Positions 1 through 6,057 of a stretch of 6,057 nt of DNA are shown here, piece after piece. The first letter of the stretch is position 1; each line of letters starts with the position of its first letter. The notes beneath the pieces were generated by a model that saw only the letters and a list, made by a program, of their open reading frames with translations, was not told the origin of the DNA and made no database searches. This DNA comes from Candidatus Cloacimonadota bacterium (lineage in GTDB: Bacteria; Cloacimonadota; Cloacimonadia; Cloacimonadales; TCS61): NCBI GenBank assembly GCA_030667725.1, contig DAOUVH010000069.1, positions 1 to 6,057 of the forward strand, in the 5' to 3' direction. A program made the position numbers and the translations under genes.

Positions 1-639
1 CGCAATGTCAAATGGGCGAAGATCTATTGCTAATAATTTTGAAATTTTAACAAGTACATTCGCATCAAATTCTTCACCATAGATTTTACTTAGTTTATCA
101 TAATTATCAATTTCAAATAAGATTATCCCAAAAGGTCGATTATATCTACGGAATTCACTGAGTTTGAAGTTAATTGACATTTCCAGACTAACTTTATTTG
201 GTAATTTTGTGATCGGATCAAAAAATGAATTTTCATATTCTTCAGAATCATTAACCAGGTGTTCAAGGTGTTCTTTATTATCTGTGAAGAGCTGTGTGGC
301 ACCAACAATATTATCACTAACATCATACATAGGAGCAATTCTGATCGACACAGGAATTTTACTACCGTTTTTATGAGTTATCAACAATTCATATTGTTTA
401 GCTGTACCATTTGCAAGTGTAATTGTGAAAACGTTGGACTCACCATAATATTTTTTTCCATCAACATCAATAGGGCAGAGAAGTTTTTCAGAACAAATTT
501 GATCAAGAACTTCTGAACTGGAATAACCGGTAATCTTTTCTGCGCCTTTACTCCAGTATTTTATCCGCCTTTCTTTATCAACATAGAATAAACCTTCGTA
601 AAGGTTCTCAATAAGGTTTATATAATTTGATCTAGCCAT
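1..639 (-). CDS. PAS-GGDEF signalling protein, N-terminal 213 residues (C-terminus beyond window)
   Basis: Probable cytoplasmic sensor linked to cyclic-di-GMP signalling. There is no signal peptide or membrane segment. Residues about 5-120 form a PAS domain: ENLYEGLFYVD, then IKYWSKGAEKITGYSSSEV (the typical PAS WxxGAExxxGY stretch), then HKNGSKIPVSIRIAP and a closing IVGATQLFTDN strand. A short helical linker leads to a GGDEF-family start at DPITKLPNK (about 141-149), then RYNRPFGIILFEIDNYDKL (166-183) and IYGEEFDANVL. The GG(D/E)EF signature lies outside the window. Aligned by eye to PleD, the metal-binding Asp327 position is E176, the guanine-contacting Asn335 position is S184 and Asp344 is A193, so cyclase activity is doubtful. 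The ATG at 639 is the only possible start, because an in-frame TAA lies two codons upstream; AAGGGG sits 7 nt before it. The gene is 115 bp downstream of the foldase gene on the same strand. Confidence 0.87.
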   Translation of the reverse strand, partial: MARSNYINLIENLYEGLFYVDKERRIKYWSKGAEKITGYSSSEVLDQICSEKLLCPIDVDGKKYYGESNVFTITLANGTAKQYELLITHKNGSKIPVSIRIAPMYDVSDNIVGATQLFTDNKEHLEHLVNDSEEYENSFFDPITKLPNKVSLEMSINFKLSEFRRYNRPFGIILFEIDNYDKLSKIYGEEFDANVLVKISKLLAIDLRPFDIA

Positions 640-675
640 TGATTATCCCCTTTGTTAATGGACTATTTAACCAAT

Positions 676-697
676 ATTATAACATCAATTATAACAT
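676..697. repeat. 10-nt direct repeat, 12-bp period, in the leader of the PAS-GGDEF gene
   Basis: The sequence attataacat occurs at 676-685 and again, identically, at 688-697. Read on the minus strand, each copy contains a perfect TATAAT hexamer (676-681 and 688-693), about 37-54 bp before the ATG of the PAS-GGDEF gene. The copies could be two stacked -10 elements or a direct-repeat operator. A TTGTTG lies 18 nt upstream of the distal hexamer (712-717), but it matches the -35 consensus poorly. In a gap this rich in A and T, a chance repeat cannot be excluded. Confidence 0.4.
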
Positions 698-722
698 AAT
701 GCTATAAAACACAACAATTAAC

Positions 723-750
723 AAAATACGATTATCTAATTAAAAGTCAA
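723..750 (-). promoter_or_regulatory. Candidate sigma-70-type promoter for the PAS-GGDEF gene
   Basis: On the minus strand a TTGACT (-35, 745-750, five of six consensus bases) is followed after 16 nt by TATTTT (-10, 723-728, four of six). It starts just after the foldase stop codon and would give a leader of roughly 75 nt. The alternative is the pair of TATAAT hexamers further down. No GC-rich hairpin with a T run separates the two genes, so readthrough from the foldase gene is also possible. Confidence 0.3.
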
Positions 751-754
751 TTCA

Positions 755-3436
755 TTATTTTAAATTCACACCGATCTTTACCTTATATTTATTTTTCCAT
801 TTATCAAATTCTCTCTTTAGAAATTTTTCTTCATAATATTTCCGATTCTGATAAAAATTATTCTTGGAAGGTCGATTTAGTTTTAGAAGTTTATAAAAAA
901 GTAGTTTCTCAGAATTTATAGGAATTACCGAACTGCAATAACCTTCCTGATGTTTTAGGATATCATCGAAAATCGCTTCACTAAAATCTACTCCCGGGAT
1001 CTTGCTTGAGAGCGACAGATCAGAGATAACACTCCAGCCACCCAGATAATAAAGTAAAGAATCCGGATCTGCACCGGAAGCTATTTTTTCTTTTATCACA
1101 GATACATTTGCTTTAGCATATTCAAATAATCTCTTTGAATTCTGTATCTCTGTTATCTTTGGTAAAGCCTCTTCGTAGGTAAGCTGACGCGATCGAGTAA
1201 TCTTCAGTGGGAAGATGACAGCATATGCATCATCAAGTTTGATTATCCCGGAATATTTCTCATTATTCCACATTCTCAGAAGTTCTGTTCTATAATCGGA
1301 AATATCTCCAAGGATTTCAAAGTCCTCTTTTGCATCTTGAAATTCAGTTGTGAATATATCCAATTCCTCAACATATTTAGAAAGGTGAGAAAAGTAAGTG
1401 GTAGAATCAAAAATAACTTGTGCTTTATTAAATGCTTGGCTATCTGCAATTGAAGATAAGGCTTCTCTACGCAAATCATTCTTAATCTCAGAGAAAGGGA
1501 TGATCCCGGCATTGTAGCTTCTTATTTTATGCAGAACGATCCAGCCGTTATCATAGCTTATTGGTTCAGACCAAGAGCCGGTATTGATCTTTGAAAGAGT
1601 TGAATTTATCTGTTCGGGTAACAGTTCAAATGGGAGAATCTTATCTTTAGGTAGTGAATTACTGCTACCAAAAACCATTTCGAGTAATGAAATATCGGTA
1701 CCACTAGCAGCTTGATCCGATATTGTGTTAGCTAATTCGAAATCACGTAAAAAAATGTAATTGAATTTCACAGATCTTTCACGATATAATTCATTGATCC
1801 TTTCATTATAGATCTTCTTTAACTCGCTATCGGAAACGGTTTGTTCAAGCCGGTTGAATTCATTTTGAACAGGAAAGATGACTCCAGCGATCAGTAAACT
1901 GTCGGGTGTTCTGAAATCTCGTTTATGAGATTCGAAGTAATTATTGAAATCTGTACTATCCTCTTTGGAATATGCAATAAAATTTGGAAGTTGCTCACTG
2001 ATCTTTTTAAAACTTGGGATAAATTCAGGGAAAAAAGAGAGCGCATTGTAGAAAATAATTTTTTTCTCAGTTTGTAAGAATCCCCAGTTTTCTCCTCGGT
2101 TTATTCTAATTGCGATCATGTCATCGATTAGATTTGAGTTTTCAAATTTCTCAAGATAAATAATTTCTTTAGATTCTGAGAGTTTGTTATCTTGTACGAT
2201 ACGGGCTATTAGATATTCGTCTTCTGCATTTCTTTCCAGCAGGTATTTTATCTTTTGTTGATACTCTTCTTTACTGGTTGAAGAAAAGAGAGACGGGCTT
2301 GAAATCTCAACTTTAGTAACAACTACTGCCGGGACAATGAAGTTCTCAAAATTATCTTCAAAATATTGTCTAAGGAGCACCTCGTTAGTTTCACTTGTCT
2401 CTTTTGCTATATATTCCCGCCAGATCGCATTTGCAATTGCCAACTCATCCTTTCTGGCAACTTTCTTTTTATCAACAACAGATAAAACAAGATCTCCAAT
2501 ACCGATATTAAAAGGTTCGGAAAATTGATCTTCGTCTAATTCGAAAGCACTTTTTAATATAATATCAGGCAGATCACCTAGTTTATCATTTCGGCTGAGA
2601 TAAGATGATTCTACAACTTGCTGAGAAATATTCGCTCCGGCCTTTAGAAATTCAGTAACTTGAAGAGCTTTTTGCCTGGTTAATCTGCTAATCTCTTCTT
2701 TTGTTAGTTCATTGCGAAGTTCCGCTGTATTTTCTGCATCGAGTGTACTATCTGCCAATATCATTGCGGTTATTCTTCTACTCACAATTGGCTTCACGGT
2801 TTCCTTAAATTCATCGTTCAGAACTACGAATATGTTTAACTTAATTTTCTCTTCCTTGTTGTATTTATGTTTGTAGCGGCTGTAATACCACTCAAAATCC
2901 TCGAGGGATATTTCAGTCTCAAAATCCACATCTCGTTTATCAATAATTGCATAGCCAAGATCGATCTCTGTATTCTCCATGAAATAATGTTTCAGTAGTT
3001 TATCTTCTGTAACATCGAAGGATTTTTCCAGGATAGTCCTTGTCTTTGCAACAAGAATCTCTTCCTTCATTGCGGTGAGGATCTTCCTTCCTTCTGCCGT
3101 ATTTCTAAAATCAAGGAATTTATTCCTGTCAAAATTTCCATTTGTTTGAAATCTAGGCAGATCTCCTACTTGTTGAACAAAGAATGCTTCTAATTCGGAA
3201 TCATCAATGTAGACCCTTTTCTCTAAAGCATAGTTCTTGATCAGAGATTTATTGATAAGTTTAGTAATGGCCATTTGTCTGATGTCACCATAAGAATATT
3301 GATTCTCACCCTCATAATTCTTCATCTCTTTCTGAAGCTCATCCGATGTGATCTTATAAGCTCCCACTTGGGCTACAACTTTAGCAGAAACTAAAGAAGA
3401 ACTTAAAAGTATAATTATAATTAATATATATTTCAT
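755..3436 (-). CDS. Exported SurA/PpiD-like multi-module parvulin foldase or chaperone, 893 aa, probably non-catalytic
   Basis: Probable periplasmic chaperone for exported or outer-membrane proteins. Residues 1-18 are a Sec signal peptide (IIIILL core, cleavage after VSA-18); an uncleaved anchor as in PpiD is the alternative. Residues about 19-150 resemble the SurA_N helical chaperone domain, opening VVAQVGAYKITSDEL. The rest contains repeated parvulin-like endings, with a helix, a polar turn and two strands: about 297-326 (SEPFNIGIGDLVLSVVDKK), 437-472, 606-642 (GSWSEPISYDNGWIVLHKI), 717-751 and 823-857. The third is clearest. Its two expected catalytic histidine positions are Y560 and I633, so isomerase activity is doubtful. 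At 893 residues it is far longer than SurA (about 430) or PpiD (about 620). The ATG at 3436 has AGGA 7 nt upstream and an in-frame TAA two codons before it. It is divergent from the solenoid-HEAT gene. The family is clear; the exact orthology is not, so no symbol is given. Confidence 0.85.
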   Translation of the reverse strand: MKYILIIIILLSSSLVSAKVVAQVGAYKITSDELQKEMKNYEGENQYSYGDIRQMAITKLINKSLIKNYALEKRVYIDDSELEAFFVQQVGDLPRFQTNGNFDRNKFLDFRNTAEGRKILTAMKEEILVAKTRTILEKSFDVTEDKLLKHYFMENTEIDLGYAIIDKRDVDFETEISLEDFEWYYSRYKHKYNKEEKIKLNIFVVLNDEFKETVKPIVSRRITAMILADSTLDAENTAELRNELTKEEISRLTRQKALQVTEFLKAGANISQQVVESSYLSRNDKLGDLPDIILKSAFELDEDQFSEPFNIGIGDLVLSVVDKKKVARKDELAIANAIWREYIAKETSETNEVLLRQYFEDNFENFIVPAVVVTKVEISSPSLFSSTSKEEYQQKIKYLLERNAEDEYLIARIVQDNKLSESKEIIYLEKFENSNLIDDMIAIRINRGENWGFLQTEKKIIFYNALSFFPEFIPSFKKISEQLPNFIAYSKEDSTDFNNYFESHKRDFRTPDSLLIAGVIFPVQNEFNRLEQTVSDSELKKIYNERINELYRERSVKFNYIFLRDFELANTISDQAASGTDISLLEMVFGSSNSLPKDKILPFELLPEQINSTLSKINTGSWSEPISYDNGWIVLHKIRSYNAGIIPFSEIKNDLRREALSSIADSQAFNKAQVIFDSTTYFSHLSKYVEELDIFTTEFQDAKEDFEILGDISDYRTELLRMWNNEKYSGIIKLDDAYAVIFPLKITRSRQLTYEEALPKITEIQNSKRLFEYAKANVSVIKEKIASGADPDSLLYYLGGWSVISDLSLSSKIPGVDFSEAIFDDILKHQEGYCSSVIPINSEKLLFYKLLKLNRPSKNNFYQNRKYYEEKFLKREFDKWKNKYKVKIGVNLK

Positions 3437-3585
3437 ATTTTATTCCTAATCTTTGATTATGCACATAAATTAAATTGTGAATAATTAATCAAGAAGAATT
3501 TATTTTGTTTCTTATCTTTTAATTTGACTTATTGGAGAATAAACTTTATTCGGAATCTGAAGTGAAATTATTATTGAGGTTGTGA
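3437..3585. promoter_or_regulatory. Divergent intergenic region between foldase and solenoid-HEAT genes
   Basis: These 149 bp separate two genes that start outward in both directions, so promoters for both must lie here or inside the opposing coding sequence. Visible elements are the foldase Shine-Dalgarno (AGGA on the minus strand, 3444-3447) and the solenoid-gene Shine-Dalgarno (GAGG, 3576-3579, 6 nt before the ATG). There is also a plus-strand TTGACT at 3524-3529. On the minus strand only weak -10-like hexamers (for example CATAAT just upstream of the foldase) are visible, so no foldase promoter is called. I see no small ORF or structured RNA here. Confidence 0.55.
3524..3552 (+). promoter_or_regulatory. 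Candidate promoter for the solenoid-HEAT gene
   Basis: TTGACT (3524-3529) matches five of six -35 consensus bases. The best-placed -10, 17 nt downstream, is TATTCG (3547-3552), which matches only three of six. The predicted leader would be about 25-30 nt and would include the GAGG ribosome-binding site. The same TTGACTT core occurs ahead of the PAS-GGDEF gene on the minus strand, which slightly favours a real -35 element. The poor -10 keeps confidence low. Confidence 0.25.
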
Positions 3586-6057
3586 ATGATAAAAAATAGA
3601 ACATTAATTTTGATATTACTAATTCACATTTTTCCAATTATACTCTCAGCGCAGATATTGGATTCTCTAACTACAACTGTACTGGATTCGTGTTTGAACT
3701 ATCTTCATTTGGAACGTTATGAGCTTGGGTTTGAAAAAGCATGGGCAAAGGATGATACTTTTAAACTTAAGATCGTAGACCATTTATTGGATAACCCTCT
3801 AGAACTTCCTGTTTATGTTGAAGAAACCGTAAACACAATAAAAGAAAGTTGTATAAAAGACCTGATAGCATTTGTTACAAAACAAATCGACAGTGAAATT
3901 GATGAAAATTTGGTACATATTTCAAATAGTTTAACAGAACCTGAAGACTTTATTGTAAATGCACTTGATCAAGTTGAACCATATTTAAATGAATTTTATT
4001 CTAAATTAGATACTTTAGAACTGCATGATCTTATTATGTCGGCTCCAAATTTGTGGTGTGGAGAAGACGATCCTGAAGATCTGGCATTGAAAGGAAGTTG
4101 GCAGCAGGAATTCAATGTTTATGCAGATACTTCCCGCTCGGTAGATAAAGATAGGCTCCTAAATATCATGAAGAAACTTAATAGAAGCTCTTTGTATACA
4201 GCTGGTTTGATATTCCTGCAAGCTGTAGAAGAATTACAGTTTGAAAAATTTAATAACTTAGAAATGAATAATAACGTAAGTATTGAAGGTACAGAGGGTG
4301 AAATAATACATTATGCTCAAACTAAATATGGCGAACTTGTAATCGGTGGGAAAGGTGAGAATGTTTACAGTCGTGATTTTGCCTTCATCATTGATCTTGG
4401 TGGAGATGATACATACAGATGCCGTGCCGGCGGAGCATTGGGAACACTGGGAAATTCATTTTCATTTGTTATCGATCATGATGGGAATGATATTTATTTT
4501 AATGAAGAAAGATCTATAAGCATGGGTTCAGGGTTTTTGGGAATTGGAATTCTGTATGACAAGAACGGTAATGATGTTTATCGTGGAACTCATTATTCTC
4601 AAGGGTCTGGGATCGGTGGAATTGGAATTCTGATTGATAGCTCTGGAGAAGATGATTATCGGGGAGGTTGTTTCACTCAGGGAGCAGGACATTATGGTAT
4701 CGGAATTTTAAAAGATATAGGAGAAGGTGACGATAGATATCTTGCAAAGCTCTGGGCGCAGGGATTCGGTTCAACCTTTGGTTATGGACTTTTGCACGAT
4801 ACCGGTGGAGATGATACATACAGAACAGGCGGAGAATATCTTCATGCACCGCTTCTACCAAATGATTATCAATCTTTCAGCCACGGTTTTGGAATGGGCT
4901 GGCGTCCCAGAGCAGGCGGTGGTATTGGTGTCTTGTATGATGAAGCTGGAAACGACTTTTATGACGGGGAAGTTTTCTGTGAAGGATCTTCCTATTGGTA
5001 TTCACTGGGAATTTTAGTAGATGGTGGTGGAAACGATTCTTACAATGCTGCCCAATATGCTCAAGGCGCCGGAATTCATCTCTCTGTTGGTGCTTTATGG
5101 GAGCAGGGAGGTGATGATCAATATCATTCCCGAAACGGCGTTGTAGGCGGAACTGCCCATGATCTTTCCGTGGCAATGCTTGTTGATGAAAATGGTGATG
5201 ATAACTACATTGTTTCGGGTGGTTACGGAATATCACTGACGAACTCATTTGCCTTATTCATAGATAAATTGGGAAATGATATGTATTCTACTTGGGAAGA
5301 TCACAGTTTCGGTTCTGTGAGATGGGCACGAGGATTTGCCGGTTGTGGAATATTTATGGATCTGGAAGGAAAAGACAGATATTCACGCAACACTCTTGCC
5401 AAAGACGGCGGATTATGGACATATAATGGTTGGGGAATCGGGATTGACTTAGCAAGAGATTTAAAGACAAAACCTGGTGAAGAAGTGGTTGAAAAAATCA
5501 TTTTGACTGCTGAAGATTCACTAAAGACTATAGAAGAATTATATGAAGAAGCTTCTTTGTGGGAAGTGGGCTCAAATATAAAGAAAGTTGCAAGAGCAAA
5601 GAAAGCTTTTTTGCAGAGAGAGATGGAAGCTGTACAATATATCTGTGATAATAAACTGGGAACCGATAACAGTTTAGAACTCAGGTTGATAGATACGATA
5701 ACAAAAGAATATCCAGATTCAATTGCACCAATATTATTAACAAAGATCGATGATGAAAATATTAGGATCCAGAAAAATTCGATACAGCTTTTGGGAGTTG
5801 CAAAATATGAGTTGGCTTATTCTCCACTTATCAAGATGCTTGAAGATGAAAAGTACAACTATTTGAAACGAAGTATGATTGGAGCATTGGGCAGTATTGG
5901 CAATAAAGATGCAACAAGCATTATTTCCGGCTTTATAAATGATGAAGATGAACTTTGCAGATTAAGTGTGATATCCGCTCTGAAAAAATTAAAAGATGAA
6001 ACTGCAAATAAAATACTTATAAGTGCACTTGATGATAAAATGTTCACAGTACGTTCA
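3586..6057 (+). CDS. Exported Gly/Asp-repeat (GDDxY) beta-solenoid plus HEAT-repeat protein, partial at C-terminus (824 aa visible)
   Basis: Function unknown; probably a periplasmic, surface or secreted binding or scaffold protein. Residues 1-22 are a signal peptide (TLILILLIHIF core, cleavage after LSA-22, mature end QILDS). Residues about 25-255 look mostly helical and match no family I know. Residues about 266-600 carry twelve repeats of about 27 residues with the core L-x-D-x-x-G-[DN]-D-x-Y. Many are preceded by QGxG and GxG segments, for example YSQGSGIGGIGILID. A final partial copy, GIGIDLARD, ends at about 625. Residues about 626-690 form a charged helical linker, and HEAT-like repeats follow from about 694 to the window edge. 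No enzyme active site is evident. The Asp/Gly turns recall calcium-binding RTX loops, but the spacing differs. The ATG at 3586 is directly preceded by an in-frame TGA and has GAGG 6 nt upstream. There is no stop before the edge, so total length is unknown. Confidence 0.88.
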   Translation, partial: MIKNRTLILILLIHIFPIILSAQILDSLTTTVLDSCLNYLHLERYELGFEKAWAKDDTFKLKIVDHLLDNPLELPVYVEETVNTIKESCIKDLIAFVTKQIDSEIDENLVHISNSLTEPEDFIVNALDQVEPYLNEFYSKLDTLELHDLIMSAPNLWCGEDDPEDLALKGSWQQEFNVYADTSRSVDKDRLLNIMKKLNRSSLYTAGLIFLQAVEELQFEKFNNLEMNNNVSIEGTEGEIIHYAQTKYGELVIGGKGENVYSRDFAFIIDLGGDDTYRCRAGGALGTLGNSFSFVIDHDGNDIYFNEERSISMGSGFLGIGILYDKNGNDVYRGTHYSQGSGIGGIGILIDSSGEDDYRGGCFTQGAGHYGIGILKDIGEGDDRYLAKLWAQGFGSTFGYGLLHDTGGDDTYRTGGEYLHAPLLPNDYQSFSHGFGMGWRPRAGGGIGVLYDEAGNDFYDGEVFCEGSSYWYSLGILVDGGGNDSYNAAQYAQGAGIHLSVGALWEQGGDDQYHSRNGVVGGTAHDLSVAMLVDENGDDNYIVSGGYGISLTNSFALFIDKLGNDMYSTWEDHSFGSVRWARGFAGCGIFMDLEGKDRYSRNTLAKDGGLWTYNGWGIGIDLARDLKTKPGEEVVEKIILTAEDSLKTIEELYEEASLWEVGSNIKKVARAKKAFLQREMEAVQYICDNKLGTDNSLELRLIDTITKEYPDSIAPILLTKIDDENIRIQKNSIQLLGVAKYELAYSPLIKMLEDEKYNYLKRSMIGALGSIGNKDATSIISGFINDEDELCRLSVISALKKLKDETANKILISALDDKMFTVRS
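4381..5382 (+). repeat. Twelve-copy ~81-bp coding repeat (D-x-x-G-D-D-x-Y module)
   Basis: The leading Asp of each module falls at residues 270, 297, 325, 351, 377, 405, 452, 479, 506 (Glu instead of Asp), 534, 560 and 592. Steps are mostly 26-28 residues, with one of 47 and one of 32. The following Tyr comes seven residues later in every copy except the fifth, where DIGEGDDRY has one extra residue. Examples are DLGGDDTY, DHDGNDIY, DKNGNDVY, DSSGEDDY, DTGGDDTY, DEAGNDFY and DLEGKDRY. A period near 27 residues with a strand-like hydrophobic segment (GIGIL, GVGVL type) before each Asp suggests one beta-solenoid coil per repeat. That fold is inferred. Copies differ at the DNA level, so the array is old, apart from one 21-nt identity described in the findings. 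Confidence 0.88.
5665..6057 (+). other. HEAT-like repeat domain of the solenoid protein, truncated by the window edge
   Basis: From residue about 694, four helical pairs with a period of about 31 residues are visible, with a fifth starting at the edge (KMFTVRS). Units run approximately 694-724, 725-755, 756-786, 787-817 and 818 onward. Diagnostic parts are SIQLLGVAKYELAYSPLIKML, MIGALGSIGNKDATSIISG and VISALKKLKDETANKIL. Each has a conserved basic residue before the first helix (R700, K730, R762, R792, R823) and an acidic DDE or DEDE turn between units, as in HEAT_2/PBS-lyase-like repeats. Such domains usually mediate protein-protein contact. The number of further repeats is unknown. Confidence 0.75.

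Noticed and set aside
164..516. Two overlapping plus-strand open frames of 70 and 85 codons.
   Set aside because: They are antisense to the PAS-GGDEF gene, whose translation is unmistakable, and they show no domain of their own.
640..754. An intrinsic terminator after the foldase gene.
   Set aside because: No GC-containing stem followed by a T run was found on the minus strand. The spacer is uniformly AT-rich without a stable hairpin.
1276..1512. A 78-codon minus-strand open frame inside the foldase gene, in another frame.
   Set aside because: It is nested in a continuous 893-codon frame with clear domain content; the overlap is best explained by AT-rich composition.
3469..3489. Imperfect palindrome with arms ATTAA and TTAAT centred at 3479 in the divergent gap, a possible operator.
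   Set aside because: Only the outer five pairs and a few inner ones match, all A or T. This is expected by chance in such an AT-rich spacer.
4877..5248. A 123-codon minus-strand open frame opposite the solenoid repeats, plus smaller ones at 4673-4861 and 5301-5501.
   Set aside because: They lie opposite a strongly supported coding frame, and their His-, Gln- and Pro-rich translations look like the complement of Gly/Asp/Tyr-rich repeat codons. None has a convincing ribosome-binding site or family resemblance.
4381..5382. RTX toxin-type calcium nonapeptide repeats.
   Set aside because: RTX units are nine residues (GGxGxDxUx) in tandem. Here one Asp/Gly turn occurs per ~27 residues, and the protein has an N-terminal signal peptide. 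A calcium role stays possible, but RTX membership is not supported.
4381..5382. A CRISPR or non-coding tandem repeat array.
   Set aside because: The periodicity is at the protein level, in one unbroken frame, with diverged DNA and no constant repeat plus unique spacer structure.

Overview
This is an AT-rich bacterial window with three genes, two of them cut by the window edges. All three start codons are fixed by an in-frame stop just upstream and a Shine-Dalgarno-like sequence. Two proteins have Sec-type signal peptides ending in SA before K or Q. The large SurA/PpiD-like chaperone and the glycine/aspartate-repeat plus HEAT exported protein suggest a Gram-negative bacterium. The style recalls the FCB group and related candidate phyla (Cloacimonadota, Marinimicrobia and similar). 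That placement is a guess from protein character and composition; there is no rRNA or marker gene here to test it.

Layout. Positions 1-639 (minus strand) hold the first 213 residues of a cytoplasmic PAS-GGDEF signalling protein that runs off the left edge before the GGDEF signature. Positions 640-754 are an AT-rich intergenic gap with a possible promoter and a 12-bp-period direct repeat. Positions 755-3436 (minus strand) encode an 893-residue exported multi-module parvulin-like (SurA/PpiD type) foldase that seems to lack the catalytic histidines. Positions 3437-3585 are a divergent promoter region. Positions 3586-6057 (plus strand) encode at least 824 residues of an exported protein. It has a helical N-terminal part, then twelve roughly 27-residue D-x-x-G-[DN]-D-x-Y repeats forming a probable beta-solenoid, then HEAT repeats running off the right edge. 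This is the most unusual gene in the window.

How they may fit together. The foldase and the solenoid protein are both predicted to leave the cytoplasm and are transcribed divergently from a 149-bp gap. A chaperone-client or co-regulated relationship is possible but rests only on position. The PAS-GGDEF gene lies on the same strand as the foldase, 115 bp downstream, and probably has its own promoter. No RNA genes, mobile elements, CRISPR arrays or clear intrinsic terminators were seen.
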